Origin: CAZFER01 sp964517495
GTDB lineage: Bacteria; Hinthialibacterota; Hinthialibacteria; Hinthialibacterales; Hinthialibacteraceae
Direction: 5' to 3'
NCBI GenBank assembly: GCA_964517495.1
Contig: CAZFER010000002.1
Coordinates: forward strand, 119,602-183,601
Length of the DNA: 64,000 nt
The notes beneath the pieces were generated by a model. The model was not told the origin of the DNA. It made no database searches and saw only the letters and a list, made by a program, of their open reading frames with translations. Position numbers and translations under genes: made by a program. How positions within the stretch are numbered: position 1 is the first letter of the stretch; every line of letters starts with the position of its first letter. This document shows positions 9,869 through 18,256 of this stretch, in pieces.

Positions 9869-9903
9869 GGGTGGATGTTTTATAAACTCCACCCTATTTT
9901 TTT
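9869..9903 (+). terminator. rho-independent terminator of the dcw operon
   Basis: Stem GGGTGGA (9869-9875) pairs with TCCACCC (9888-9894), followed by TATTTTTTT. This ends transcription from mraY-ftsZ before the convergent FAH gene. Confidence 0.85.
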
Positions 9904-9916
9904 GCCTGAAATTTTA

Positions 9917-10768
9917 TTATGAAGCTATCACTTTTTGACGTTGGATACCCAAATGCTCCACCTCGAGCTCAACCACGTCACCCGGTTTAAGAAAGACAGG
10001 TGGTTTCATACCCAGGCCCACCCCGGGCGGTGTGCCAGTGCTGATAATATCACCCGGCATCAAGGTCATGAATTGGCTGATATAACTGACCAGGGTAGGT
10101 ACACCAAAAATCATGTTGCGGGTGGTTCCTGTTTGCATGCGGTTTCCGTTTACATCAAGGCGCATGGATAGATTGTCCCAGCCGGTTAATTCATCCGGAG
10201 TGACCAATGCCGGCCCCAAGGGAGCGAATGTGTCATGGCTTTTTCCTTTGACCCATTGGCCACAGCGTTCAGCCTGGAATTCCCGCTCACTGACATCGTT
10301 CATGACAGTGAAACCGGCGACATATAGCATGGCTTCTGATTCTTCCACATATTTAGCTTTGCGGCCAATAATGAAGGCCAGTTCCACTTCCCAATCGGTT
10401 TTATTGGAATTGCGGGGAATTTCGATAGGATCGTTTGGGCCACTCAAGGCAGTGATGGCTTTTGAAAAAAGTACGGGTTCTTTGGGTGGTTCTTTTCCGG
10501 TCTCTTTGGCATGGTCAGAATAATTCAAGCCAATGCACAATATTTTTCCAGGGTCGGCAATCGGTGGGCCAAGCCGGGTATAATCAGATATAGGGGGGAG
10601 GTTCGCCTTATGAGTCGCAAACCACCCGGCTAAATTGGCGATTCCGTCTTCTTCCAAAAAGCGGCGATTGAAATCATTGGTAAATTCGGATACATCATAG
10701 ATGGTACCTTCGAGCGTCATTATACCAGGAATTTCCCGGCCCGGTTCACCGAAACGTACAAGTCTCAT
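9917..10768 (-). CDS. fumarylacetoacetate hydrolase (FAH) family protein
   Basis: Member of the FAH superfamily of Mg2+/Mn2+-dependent hydrolases, isomerases and decarboxylases acting on 2-oxo-dicarboxylic or acylpyruvate-type compounds. The N-terminal cap (MRLVRFGEPG) is followed by the catalytic core with CIGLNYSDHAKETG, the metal-binding acidic run WEVELAFIIG and VMNDVSERE, and the C-terminal STGTPPGVGLGM. At 283 aa it is typical of ureidoglycolate-lyase-like or HpaG-like enzymes, but the exact substrate cannot be told. GGGGAG lies 7 nt before the ATG. It is a single gene, convergent with ftsZ and divergent from the helicase. Confidence 0.85.
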   Translation of the reverse strand: MRLVRFGEPGREIPGIMTLEGTIYDVSEFTNDFNRRFLEEDGIANLAGWFATHKANLPPISDYTRLGPPIADPGKILCIGLNYSDHAKETGKEPPKEPVLFSKAITALSGPNDPIEIPRNSNKTDWEVELAFIIGRKAKYVEESEAMLYVAGFTVMNDVSEREFQAERCGQWVKGKSHDTFAPLGPALVTPDELTGWDNLSMRLDVNGNRMQTGTTRNMIFGVPTLVSYISQFMTLMPGDIISTGTPPGVGLGMKPPVFLKPGDVVELEVEHLGIQRQKVIAS

Positions 10769-10937
10769 AATTTACTCCCCATGTGTGTAGAGTTGTATTG
10801 CTCTGGTTGTAAAGATTATCGTATGACCCATGTTTCTATCAAGAGGTTGAGTTAAAATGAATTTATTCAACACGATGTCCGATAATAAAAATGAATAAAG
10901 GCTTTTTTATTATCGGTATTTTTCGCGATAGGAAATA

Positions 10938-12731
10938 ATGGCGGCTAATCAGAAAACTATCATCAAAAATCTGGTTGATTTGGGCTTAAGCAAAGCCCAT
11001 GCGTATAAGGCCTATCTAATGTTTGGATCGCATGCGCTTTCTGAAATCCGCAATGATCCCTATCAACTGATTGTGGGGAATGATGGAACTTACTTTTATG
11101 AAATCGATAAGTTGGCATACAAATTCGGGATTTCAGAATCTGCACCAGAGCGGATAAGCGGAGCAATCCGTTACGCCCTGATCAATGGGACATCCGATGG
11201 CCATGTTTATGTCCCCATGAATGAATTGATGCAGCGGACCAACCGTATTTTAGGGTATATCGATGAATCCGCCGTGCTGGATGCCATGCATGAACTGGGG
11301 GATCAACGGGCAATACGCGTCATTCAAAATGGTGATGAATCTGATGAATCCGTCTATCTATACCCACTATACCTTGCAGAAAAGGGAATAGCCCACCGGT
11401 TGGTGGAGATGGATACCGCCACTTCGAAAATGGCTTTACAAGCACCCAGCGATAGTGATTTAAATCAGGTTGAACATGAACTGCATATCAAATTCGCCCC
11501 GGCTCAACGTGAAGCCATATCGGCTTCTTTGGAGCATAAGATTGTGATTATTACCGGGGGGCCGGGAACGGGAAAAACCACCATCCTGCAAGGGGTGCTG
11601 CGTTTATGGGAAGAGCGGGGGGCAAAAATCCGCTTGGCCGCTCCAACTGGCAGGGCCGCCCGCCGCCTGGCGGAAAGCACTGGCCGTAAAGCGCAAACCA
11701 TTCACCGGCTATTGGAGTACAATCCCGAAATCCGGCAATTCAACCGGCATGCCGGACGCCGGCTGTCGCTGGATTTAATGGTGGTGGATGAAGCCTCGAT
11801 GATCGATACGGAATTGATGGCCTCCCTGCTGGAAGCGTTACCGCCTTCCGCCCATTTACTGATGGTGGGGGATGTAAATCAATTGCCTGCGGTTGGCCCC
11901 GGGCTGGTTCTTTATGAATTGATCGAAAGCGGATTCTTTAAAACGATTTGCCTATCACAAATTTTTCGTCAGGTGGAAGGAAGCCTCATTTCTATTAATG
12001 CGCAAAAGATCAACCAAGGCGAGATGCCTGAAATGGAAGGCAAAGGATTTGAAGCGGGGCAGGACTTCTTCTTTATCCAACGGCCTAACGGTGAACGAAT
12101 ACAACAGGCGGTGATGGATTTGGTCACTGAGCGGATCCCCAACCAGATGAAATTGAATCCCAAGTTGGATGTCCAGGTCTTGTGCCCAATGATCAAATAT
12201 GACGTGGGTGTCGAGCGTATGAACGAAATGCTGCAAGCCTGCCTTAATCCCGGTGAGGCACGGGTAAAGTCACCTTTTTATAGTTTTTCAGTCGGCGATA
12301 AAGTTATGCAAACCAAGAATGACTATAAAAAGGATGTGTTTAACGGTGATATTGGATATGTGGTCGAGATAAATAAATCCAAAAAACGTGTGATTTTAAA
12401 TTTTGACGGGGTGGATAAAACCTATGAATGGAAGGAGTTGGAGAACACCTCGCTGGCGTATGCGGTCACCGTGCATAAATCTCAAGGTAGCGAATACCCA
12501 GCAGTATTAATCCCATTATCCACCCGGCATTTCCCCATGCTGCAGCGAAATTTGCTCTACACGGCAGTCAGCCGTGGAAAACAATTGGTTATTCTTGTGG
12601 GACATGCCAGAGCACTACAGCTCGCTATTCAAAACAACAAAATCCGAAAACGCTACACCGCCCTGAGACAAATGCTGCAAGAGGGCTATCAAGAGGTTAA
12701 AAATAAAAAGAAAAAGAAGCGAAAGAGATAG
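10938..12731 (+). CDS. RecD2-like ATP-dependent DNA helicase
   Basis: SF1B helicase of the RecD2 type. It begins with helix-hairpin and winged-helix-like segments (LGLSKAHAYKAYLMFG), then Walker A GGPGTGKT (residues 207-214), Walker B VVDEASMID, GDVNQLPAVGPG and the C-terminal motif AVTVHKSQGSEYPAVLIP. At 597 aa it is shorter than usual RecD2 (about 700 or more): the N-terminal OB-like domain is missing and the protein starts at the helical repeat region. No recB or recC lies nearby, as expected for RecD2. The C-terminal tail is strongly basic (repeated KK/KR). Likely role: 5'-3' helicase in repair. Confidence 0.85.
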   Translation: MAANQKTIIKNLVDLGLSKAHAYKAYLMFGSHALSEIRNDPYQLIVGNDGTYFYEIDKLAYKFGISESAPERISGAIRYALINGTSDGHVYVPMNELMQRTNRILGYIDESAVLDAMHELGDQRAIRVIQNGDESDESVYLYPLYLAEKGIAHRLVEMDTATSKMALQAPSDSDLNQVEHELHIKFAPAQREAISASLEHKIVIITGGPGTGKTTILQGVLRLWEERGAKIRLAAPTGRAARRLAESTGRKAQTIHRLLEYNPEIRQFNRHAGRRLSLDLMVVDEASMIDTELMASLLEALPPSAHLLMVGDVNQLPAVGPGLVLYELIESGFFKTICLSQIFRQVEGSLISINAQKINQGEMPEMEGKGFEAGQDFFFIQRPNGERIQQAVMDLVTERIPNQMKLNPKLDVQVLCPMIKYDVGVERMNEMLQACLNPGEARVKSPFYSFSVGDKVMQTKNDYKKDVFNGDIGYVVEINKSKKRVILNFDGVDKTYEWKELENTSLAYAVTVHKSQGSEYPAVLIPLSTRHFPMLQRNLLYTAVSRGKQLVILVGHARALQLAIQNNKIRKRYTALRQMLQEGYQEVKNKKKKKRKR

Positions 12732-12737
12732 AAAATG

Positions 12738-12998
12738 TTAAAAAACTGCTTTTTCTAACACTTCCCGGATGTAACGCTGATATGGGATTCCTTTCTCATT
12801 AGCGCGCTTTTTTACGGCATCCAGCAATGGTTTGGGCAATCTCATATTGATTCGAGCGGACTTTTTCTCAAACTCAAAGTTTACTGGTTTGAATCCGGAA
12901 AGATCATATTCCGTTAAATCAGCTTCATCAACAAAACGTTCAGCCTCATTGTCATTATATAAAGTGGGTATAGTTTTAAGTTTCTTTTTGCCGCTCAT
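12738..12998 (-). CDS. BrnA/CopG-type antitoxin
   Basis: An 86-aa protein with an acidic/variable N-terminus and a C-terminal ribbon-helix-helix segment (ARINMRLPKPLLDAVKKRA, then YIREVLEKAVF). This matches the COG5304/BrnA antitoxin layout, in which the C-terminal RHH binds DNA and the N-terminus neutralises the BrnT RNase. Its ATG overlaps the end of the upstream brnT remnant by 23 bp, the normal order and spacing for brnTA. The antitoxin reading frame is intact although its toxin is broken. Confidence 0.8.
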   Translation of the reverse strand: MSGKKKLKTIPTLYNDNEAERFVDEADLTEYDLSGFKPVNFEFEKKSARINMRLPKPLLDAVKKRANEKGIPYQRYIREVLEKAVF

Positions 12999-13186
12999 AA
13001 TGTTTTACTTCCTTGTCATGCATATAACGTGCACTGATTGGGCGAATAAAAGTACGTTCATCAATTTTTCGCAATGTAAAAACCAGAAAAACATATCGGC
13101 AATTATAAGTTTTCCCAATAGCCAATAAGCGTTCCTCTCTCTCGATTATGCTTATCCCAGTAGAATTCCGGCGCCTGTATCTTCAT
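12976..13186 (-). pseudogene. BrnT-type toxin, internally deleted and frameshifted
   Basis: Read on the minus strand, ATG 13186 opens MKIQAPEFYWDKHNRE, the usual start of BrnT/DUF497 toxins. In a different frame the sequence then continues REERLLAIGKTYNCRYVF and runs to PISARYMHDKEVKHYERQ, the usual second half, stopping at 12976-12978. About 30 codons that normally carry the 'KHG' region are missing, and the two halves are out of frame. The junction is an alternating GA tract (CGAGAGAGAGG), consistent with deletion between short GA repeats. From the ATG the frame stops after 27 codons, so no functional toxin is expected. Confidence 0.8.
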
Positions 13187-13192
13187 ATCAGA

Positions 13193-13221
13193 AGTATGTA
13201 CGATTGTGTGTACAATGTCAA
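13193..13221 (-). promoter_or_regulatory. promoter and operator of the brnTA locus
   Basis: On the minus strand, TTGACA (13221-13216) is followed after 17 nt by CATACT (13198-13193). An inverted repeat TGTAC/GTACA (13197-13201 and 13210-13214) lies between the two boxes, where a ribbon-helix-helix antitoxin would bind to repress its own operon. Confidence 0.6.
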
Positions 13222-13305
13222 GTCTTTTTAGCAATTTTTTAATTACACACTTAAAAAGTTTTTGTTAAGCAAGTTTCTTTTAAAAAAGTTCCACTAGTAA
13301 AGTTG

Positions 13306-14493
13306 TTAACCTTTCATGTTTTCAACCAACTCCTGATAAAGCCCTTCCAGTTTCGCTCCCAGGGATTCCAAGCCGTGATGGTTGATGACATATTGACGGG
13401 CTTCGTTTCCCAGGTGTTGTCTTAACTCGGGTGAATGGATCAGTCGTTCCAGTTGGGTGACAAAATCCTGAGGGGTATCCGCAAACAGCATCTCTTTTTC
13501 ATGCTGAACATTTAAACCTTCTGCACCCAAAGGGGTGGTGATGATGGGCATACCAGCCGACATGGCTTCCAGCAGTTTGTTTCGAATGCCAGCGGCCACC
13601 CGTAGTGGGCATAAATAAACATCGTCTTGATATAAAAGATCGCTCATCTGCGGGACATTCGCTTTAATTTGAACCCCCTCCAATCCATGTAATGAGGATA
13701 CATAAGCAGTAGGCCGGGTTCCTGCCACAATCGTTTCAAAATGAGGAAGTTTTTGGCGGATCCAGGGTAAAATAGACTCCTTATAATATTGTACGGAATC
13801 GATATTGGGGAAATAAAAGAGAGTGCCCGTGATAATTCCTCTCATCTGATGAGGTTCAGTATGATGTTTAGGTTTGAACTGATGATAGTCAACCGCATTT
13901 TCAATCACTTTCATTCGAATATCCCCATGCCATTCTTTGTAAACTTCAGCATCAATGGTGGAGCAGACCAGTGACGCCCTCACGTTTTGCAATATTCGGC
14001 GTTCAAAACGTGGAATAGTGGCCAATTCCCAACGATCGATCCATTTTTCCCTCCATGATTTGCGGAATTTAACTGAACGCTGCAGGTACATCACTAAAGA
14101 ATCGGTAAAATCAACAACCGTGGGTTGCTGGAACATTTCGGCATATTGCCCCATGCGCATGCGGTCGATATGCACAATATCAAAGGTTTTCTCAGACTGA
14201 ATTCGCCGAATAGCATTTCTCATCCGGGATGAGGAACACCATAGTACCCGCAACGGCTTTTTAAGCATCATTCCAAATAAGCATTTGAGTATGGATTGAT
14301 ACGGATTAACAGCCAGGGTTTGGGCTGTAATTCCCATATCTAATAGAGGTTGGAGGTTGTCTTGAGATTGAACCGGCAGTTTCATGGCCAGGAGATGAAC
14401 ATCGTGCCGCTTGCTCAAATATTTAATGAAATTAAACGGCCTCCTACCGTCCGTTTCTGTGGGGATGCAGGGCGTGATAAACAGAATTTTCAT
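13306..14493 (-). CDS. GT4-family glycosyltransferase (PEP-CTERM/EpsH-associated type)
   Basis: A 395-aa GT-B glycosyltransferase. The N-terminus MKILFITPCIPTETDGRR resembles the sugar transferases annotated as PEP-CTERM/exosortase associated. The C-terminal half has the donor-nucleotide region LCPLRVAAGIRNKLLEAMSAG followed by GMPIITTPLGAEGL. No signal peptide or transmembrane segment is seen, so it should act at the inner face of the membrane in surface polysaccharide or glycan synthesis. It stands alone, with no exosortase or polysaccharide cluster next to it. The acceptor and sugar are unknown. Confidence 0.8.
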   Translation of the reverse strand: MKILFITPCIPTETDGRRPFNFIKYLSKRHDVHLLAMKLPVQSQDNLQPLLDMGITAQTLAVNPYQSILKCLFGMMLKKPLRVLWCSSSRMRNAIRRIQSEKTFDIVHIDRMRMGQYAEMFQQPTVVDFTDSLVMYLQRSVKFRKSWREKWIDRWELATIPRFERRILQNVRASLVCSTIDAEVYKEWHGDIRMKVIENAVDYHQFKPKHHTEPHQMRGIITGTLFYFPNIDSVQYYKESILPWIRQKLPHFETIVAGTRPTAYVSSLHGLEGVQIKANVPQMSDLLYQDDVYLCPLRVAAGIRNKLLEAMSAGMPIITTPLGAEGLNVQHEKEMLFADTPQDFVTQLERLIHSPELRQHLGNEARQYVINHHGLESLGAKLEGLYQELVENMKG

Positions 14494-14688
14494 TCAAATC
14501 AGTCCCCTAAACAACATTCTGAGTTGGATTATCGAAGGTAAATCATATTTTTAAGCGAACGAATCGAAAAGGTGTATTGGAAGGTATTTATACAGACACT
14601 TTTATTGGTTTTATATATAGTATAAAAAGATATAATGTTAGAAATTCATTAAAGTTTTGTTTAATTACCCTTTGTGAATGGAGTTGCG

Positions 14689-16668
14689 ATGAAATCGTTT
14701 GTCACTTTATCAGTTCTTATTTTGTTATCAGCTCATGGATTTGCTTTAGATAATGTTGTGATTAATGAAATCCATTATAATCCGGACGAGGATGCTCCAG
14801 ATGAATTTATTGAATTGTATAATCCAACCGATCGAGTGATAGATATTTCTGGCTGGGCTTTTGTCGAGGGAATTGGATTTCAGTTTCCCGATGGAACCCG
14901 TCTTGAAGCTAAAGAATATTTGATCCTGGTACAAAATCCACAATCCATACTATTTCGCCGTCACTCGGGAGAGATGTTTGGACCTTTTAATGGCAGATTG
15001 GCAAATGAGGGTGAATTTTTGATGTTACGCTCGCCTGATGGAACGGTGGTGGATGCTCTGGATTATAGTGATTCAAGGCCTTGGTCCCGTGGAGCGGATG
15101 GCTATGGTCCAAGTTTAGAGCGTATTTCTCCTGATATGGCCTCTGATGATTATCATGCATGGCGCGCTTCGCATAGGAATAGCGGAACACCAGGGAGTGA
15201 AAATACGGTGACGGCTGACTTGCCCCGTCCTATGATTTCCTCTTATCGGCTTGATCCTGTTTTTCCCACCTCGAATGATGATGTTGCTGTTGATATTTCA
15301 TTCGATAGTGCTGACTTAATTGAATCAATCAAATTGCACTATATTCTTGAGCGTACAGGTTCAAGTGATGAGGAAAGTTCGCTCCCCATGGAATTAAAAA
15401 GCAAAAGCGGGGACCACATAACCTTTTCCGCACTGATTCCTAAGCAAGAATCCCAAACTTTAGTGCGTTTTTATGTTCAGGTCACTCGAAACGATGGGAA
15501 AGAGTTGTATTTACCCCATATCGCTGAGCCAAGGCCGTTCGAATCGTATTTTGTCTATGATAACGAAATACCATCCAAATTACCGATTATGTGGGTATAT
15601 GCCATGAAATCGATTTCATTGCACGATGGTGAATCGATGCGGGTATCGGGTGTAGTGGTAAAACCTCTTGATGGTTCAGTTCAAGTTTATGACGGGCTTG
15701 ATATTAGAAACTCGCGTAATGGCCACAAAATCAAATTCTTGAAAGGAGAAGAGTATCGTGGGGATCGAACGCTCAATCTGATTCCCGAAATACCCTCTGG
15801 TAGTACAACGGCTGGCTCCCAATCACCGCATGTGGAGCATTTATCTTATGAAATCTTTGAGGATTTTGGCGTTTTGGTGCCTCGATGCGATTGGTATCGC
15901 GTTATCCAAGGCACAATTCATCGGCAACAAATCCTAATCCAACAACCTAATGAACGTTTTTTAGCCATTAATGGGCGTAATGAAAATGCCAATATTTATA
16001 AAATTGCCTATAACGAACCGGGTGGCTATTCAAAACAAACGAATGTATTGGAAGATGATAGGGATTTACAGGAATTAACGGCTGCTATCCGAACGGCTAA
16101 TCCGGCGGCCCGAGCCGAGGCATTGCACAGATATTTGGATATTGAGGAAGTGATGGGGTATGACGTAGCGGGTGTTTTAATGAGCAATTGGGATGGTTTT
16201 TTTAATAATATGTTTCTTTTGCATAATCCTCCCCCTATTGATAAGTGGGAATGTATTCCTTGGGATTTGGATAAGACCTTTGGCTATACCGATGGTGATT
16301 CCATGTTTGTTGAAATGCCACTAACATATCCATTGGATGGACGAGCCGCTGAAGCATCTCGACCACCGGGATTTATTTCACAATGGTTTCATTCTGATTA
16401 TGAACTGAATCAAACGTACCTCTATCGCGTGCGCGATGCCTTGGATGGCTTGTTTTCGATCGAACGGATTGATTCCCTCATCGCAGAATATGAAAACCTG
16501 CTGAATGAAGATTTGGATTTGCTGGAAGATTATACCGGATCAACCAAGCGGGCGAGGCGTCGGCAAATTGAAGAGTCTTATGAAACCATGCGCACATTTG
16601 TTCGGCTTAGACACGAATATTTGCAAAGCCGAGTGCCAACCATGCTATATGGTTGGCCACTATATTAA
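14689..16668 (+). CDS. secreted lamin-tail domain and CotH-like protein
   Basis: A 659-aa exported protein. The signal peptide is MKSFVTLSVLILLSAHGFA. A lamin-tail domain (VVINEIHYNPDEDAPDEFIE to about residue 140) comes next, then a beta-rich middle region, then a CotH-like kinase region with KWECIPWDLDKTFGYTDGDS near residue 525. CotH proteins phosphorylate secreted proteins in spores and in other bacteria. In large secreted LTD-CotH proteins the activity is generally untested. ATG 14689 is chosen over GTG 14674 because GGAG (14680-14683) sits 5 nt upstream and the signal peptide then starts properly. It precedes the two pseudopilin genes. Confidence 0.8.
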   Translation: MKSFVTLSVLILLSAHGFALDNVVINEIHYNPDEDAPDEFIELYNPTDRVIDISGWAFVEGIGFQFPDGTRLEAKEYLILVQNPQSILFRRHSGEMFGPFNGRLANEGEFLMLRSPDGTVVDALDYSDSRPWSRGADGYGPSLERISPDMASDDYHAWRASHRNSGTPGSENTVTADLPRPMISSYRLDPVFPTSNDDVAVDISFDSADLIESIKLHYILERTGSSDEESSLPMELKSKSGDHITFSALIPKQESQTLVRFYVQVTRNDGKELYLPHIAEPRPFESYFVYDNEIPSKLPIMWVYAMKSISLHDGESMRVSGVVVKPLDGSVQVYDGLDIRNSRNGHKIKFLKGEEYRGDRTLNLIPEIPSGSTTAGSQSPHVEHLSYEIFEDFGVLVPRCDWYRVIQGTIHRQQILIQQPNERFLAINGRNENANIYKIAYNEPGGYSKQTNVLEDDRDLQELTAAIRTANPAARAEALHRYLDIEEVMGYDVAGVLMSNWDGFFNNMFLLHNPPPIDKWECIPWDLDKTFGYTDGDSMFVEMPLTYPLDGRAAEASRPPGFISQWFHSDYELNQTYLYRVRDALDGLFSIERIDSLIAEYENLLNEDLDLLEDYTGSTKRARRRQIEESYETMRTFVRLRHEYLQSRVPTMLYGWPLY

Positions 16669-16725
16669 CCTCTTCTCTGGAGTCATTAAAAATGCTTTGA
16701 AATGGCATTAATGTTATTATCTTCA

Positions 16726-16753
16726 TTGACATCTTTGATTGAATGCAGATAAT
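16726..16753 (+). promoter_or_regulatory. sigma-70-type promoter for the first pseudopilin
   Basis: TTGACA (16726-16731), 16-nt spacer, GATAAT (16748-16753), about 60 nt before the pseudopilin start. Both boxes are near consensus. Confidence 0.65.
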
Positions 16754-16812
16754 AAATATTTATAAAAACTATTATTGGATTTATTTTATTTTTATTGTGT
16801 GGGAGGCAAGAT

Positions 16813-17415
16813 ATGAGTCGTTTATTTAAGAAGCAGGGATTCACCCTGATTGAATTGCTTATCGTCGTAGCTATTATCGGAATTCTCGCTGCCATCGCTG
16901 TACCAAATTTTTTGAATGCTCAGATTCGTGCTAAAGTATCGCGCACCGTATCTGACATGAAAACCCTGGAGACCACATTGGAAATGTACCGCGTCGATGC
17001 GGGGAACTACCCACCCTACCGTGGTCAACATCCAAATATTCTGCGTTGGATTATTCTGACTACTCCCATCTCCTATATTTCGTCAATACCGAAAGATCCT
17101 TTCTTTGTCTCGACATCGCAAGATGCGAGTAATTGGGGATCGGCGTATGATGTGGTACTCGTTAATGCCGCTCAAGATAATTTTAATTGGGACTGTTTGT
17201 GGGGTGCCTGGTATCGTATCAATGCGTGGGGGCCAGATGCACTCAATGACTGGGGTGGATGCCGCTCAGCTCGAGGGTATGGATGCGCCAATGGAACCCC
17301 AAATTTTCTGTATCAATCATCCAATGGTTTGGTCAGTAAAGGAGATATCGTTTGGCTTGGGCCAAATACCGGCCGCCGTACCAGCCCTCCATGCAATATA
17401 ACCAATGGAATTTAA
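16813..17415 (+). CDS. type II secretion GspG-like pseudopilin (copy 1)
   Basis: A 200-aa prepilin-like protein. A short basic leader ends at the prepilin peptidase site (KKQG|FTLIELLIVVAII), followed by the hydrophobic helix and the conserved AVPNFLNAQIRAK and MKTLETTLEMYRVD stretches of GspG-like proteins. The C-terminal part has Cys pairs and ends in SNGLVSKGDIVWLG, a motif common in pseudopilin-like surface proteins of uncultivated phyla. GGGAGG lies 6 nt before ATG 16813, which is preferred over an upstream in-frame start. No secretion ATPase or secretin gene is close by. Confidence 0.85.
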   Translation: MSRLFKKQGFTLIELLIVVAIIGILAAIAVPNFLNAQIRAKVSRTVSDMKTLETTLEMYRVDAGNYPPYRGQHPNILRWIILTTPISYISSIPKDPFFVSTSQDASNWGSAYDVVLVNAAQDNFNWDCLWGAWYRINAWGPDALNDWGGCRSARGYGCANGTPNFLYQSSNGLVSKGDIVWLGPNTGRRTSPPCNITNGI

Positions 17416-17523
17416 ACCAAAATATTTTTATTAATTTTATGATTTGTTTTTTTTGAGAGTGCGTTTGGTTTCGTTTCCAATGTGTGCTCTCTTATTAATT
17501 CTATAAGCCAAAGGTGAAGAAAA

Positions 17524-18132
17524 ATGTCCAAAAAGAAGAAAGACCAAGCATTTACTTTGATTGAGTTGCTAATTGTGGTAGCGATTATCGGAATTCTGGC
17601 CGCCATTGCAGTACCCAACTTCCTCAATGCCCAAATCCGGGCAAAATTGGCACGATCTGTCTCTGATATGAAAACGTTGGAAACAGCCCTGGAAATGTAT
17701 CGCTTGGATGAAAATGATTATCCCCCCTGCAATAAAGCCAGAGTTGCTGGTAGTGGAGACCATTTCCATCCCAATGAAATTCGATTCTATCGATTAACAA
17801 CACCGGTTGCTTTTTTATCTTCCGTGCCTGAAGATCCCTTTGCCAATACCTCGAATATGTCCGATTTTCAAAAATGGGGTTGGGCCTATGATTATGTCAA
17901 CAATTATGATGGCAGCACCAACTCTGGTTGGGGACACCGATGGCGCATCAATAGCTGGGGGCCGGACCATGTCAATGGTTGGGGCGGCCAGCGTGATGGA
18001 AACTGTATTAATGGAAAGCCGGATTTTGTCTATCATTCCTCAAATGGTTTGACCAGCAAAGGAGATATCGTTTGGGTGGGAGCCAAGCAACCCGGCACCA
18101 CCAACTACTGCGAAATCACCAACGGCTTCTAA
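17524..18132 (+). CDS. type II secretion GspG-like pseudopilin (copy 2)
   Basis: A 202-aa paralogue of the preceding gene, with the same FTLIELLIVVAIIGILAAIA helix after a lysine-rich leader (SKKKKDQA|F), the same AVPNFLNAQIRAK and MKTLETALEMYRLD blocks, a similar RWRINSWGPDHVNGWGG region and an SNGLTSKGDIVWVG ending. The middle differs, so the pair is an old tandem duplication with diverged exposed faces. The intergenic 108 nt have AAAGGTGA as ribosome site. A strong terminator follows. It could be a minor pseudopilin or a surface adhesin-like pilin. Confidence 0.85.
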   Translation: MSKKKKDQAFTLIELLIVVAIIGILAAIAVPNFLNAQIRAKLARSVSDMKTLETALEMYRLDENDYPPCNKARVAGSGDHFHPNEIRFYRLTTPVAFLSSVPEDPFANTSNMSDFQKWGWAYDYVNNYDGSTNSGWGHRWRINSWGPDHVNGWGGQRDGNCINGKPDFVYHSSNGLTSKGDIVWVGAKQPGTTNYCEITNGF

Positions 18133-18150
18133 GTTATTTAAATACACATT

Positions 18151-18185
18151 ATCGGCCATACCTGTATTGGGTATGGCCGATTTTT
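18151..18185 (+). terminator. rho-independent terminator after the pseudopilins
   Basis: A perfect 12-bp stem, ATCGGCCATACC (18151-18162) with GGTATGGCCGAT (18170-18181), a 7-nt loop and a T-run. Confidence 0.88.
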
Positions 18186-18256
18186 ATATTGTTATTAATA
18201 TGGGTGGGTGGTGAATCAGAAATTTTCTTATCGTGTCAAGAAAATTTTCTTGACGG

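Noticed and set aside
12832..13128. 98-residue plus-strand frame over the BrnTA region
   Set aside because: It is a shadow of the minus-strand antitoxin and toxin remnant.
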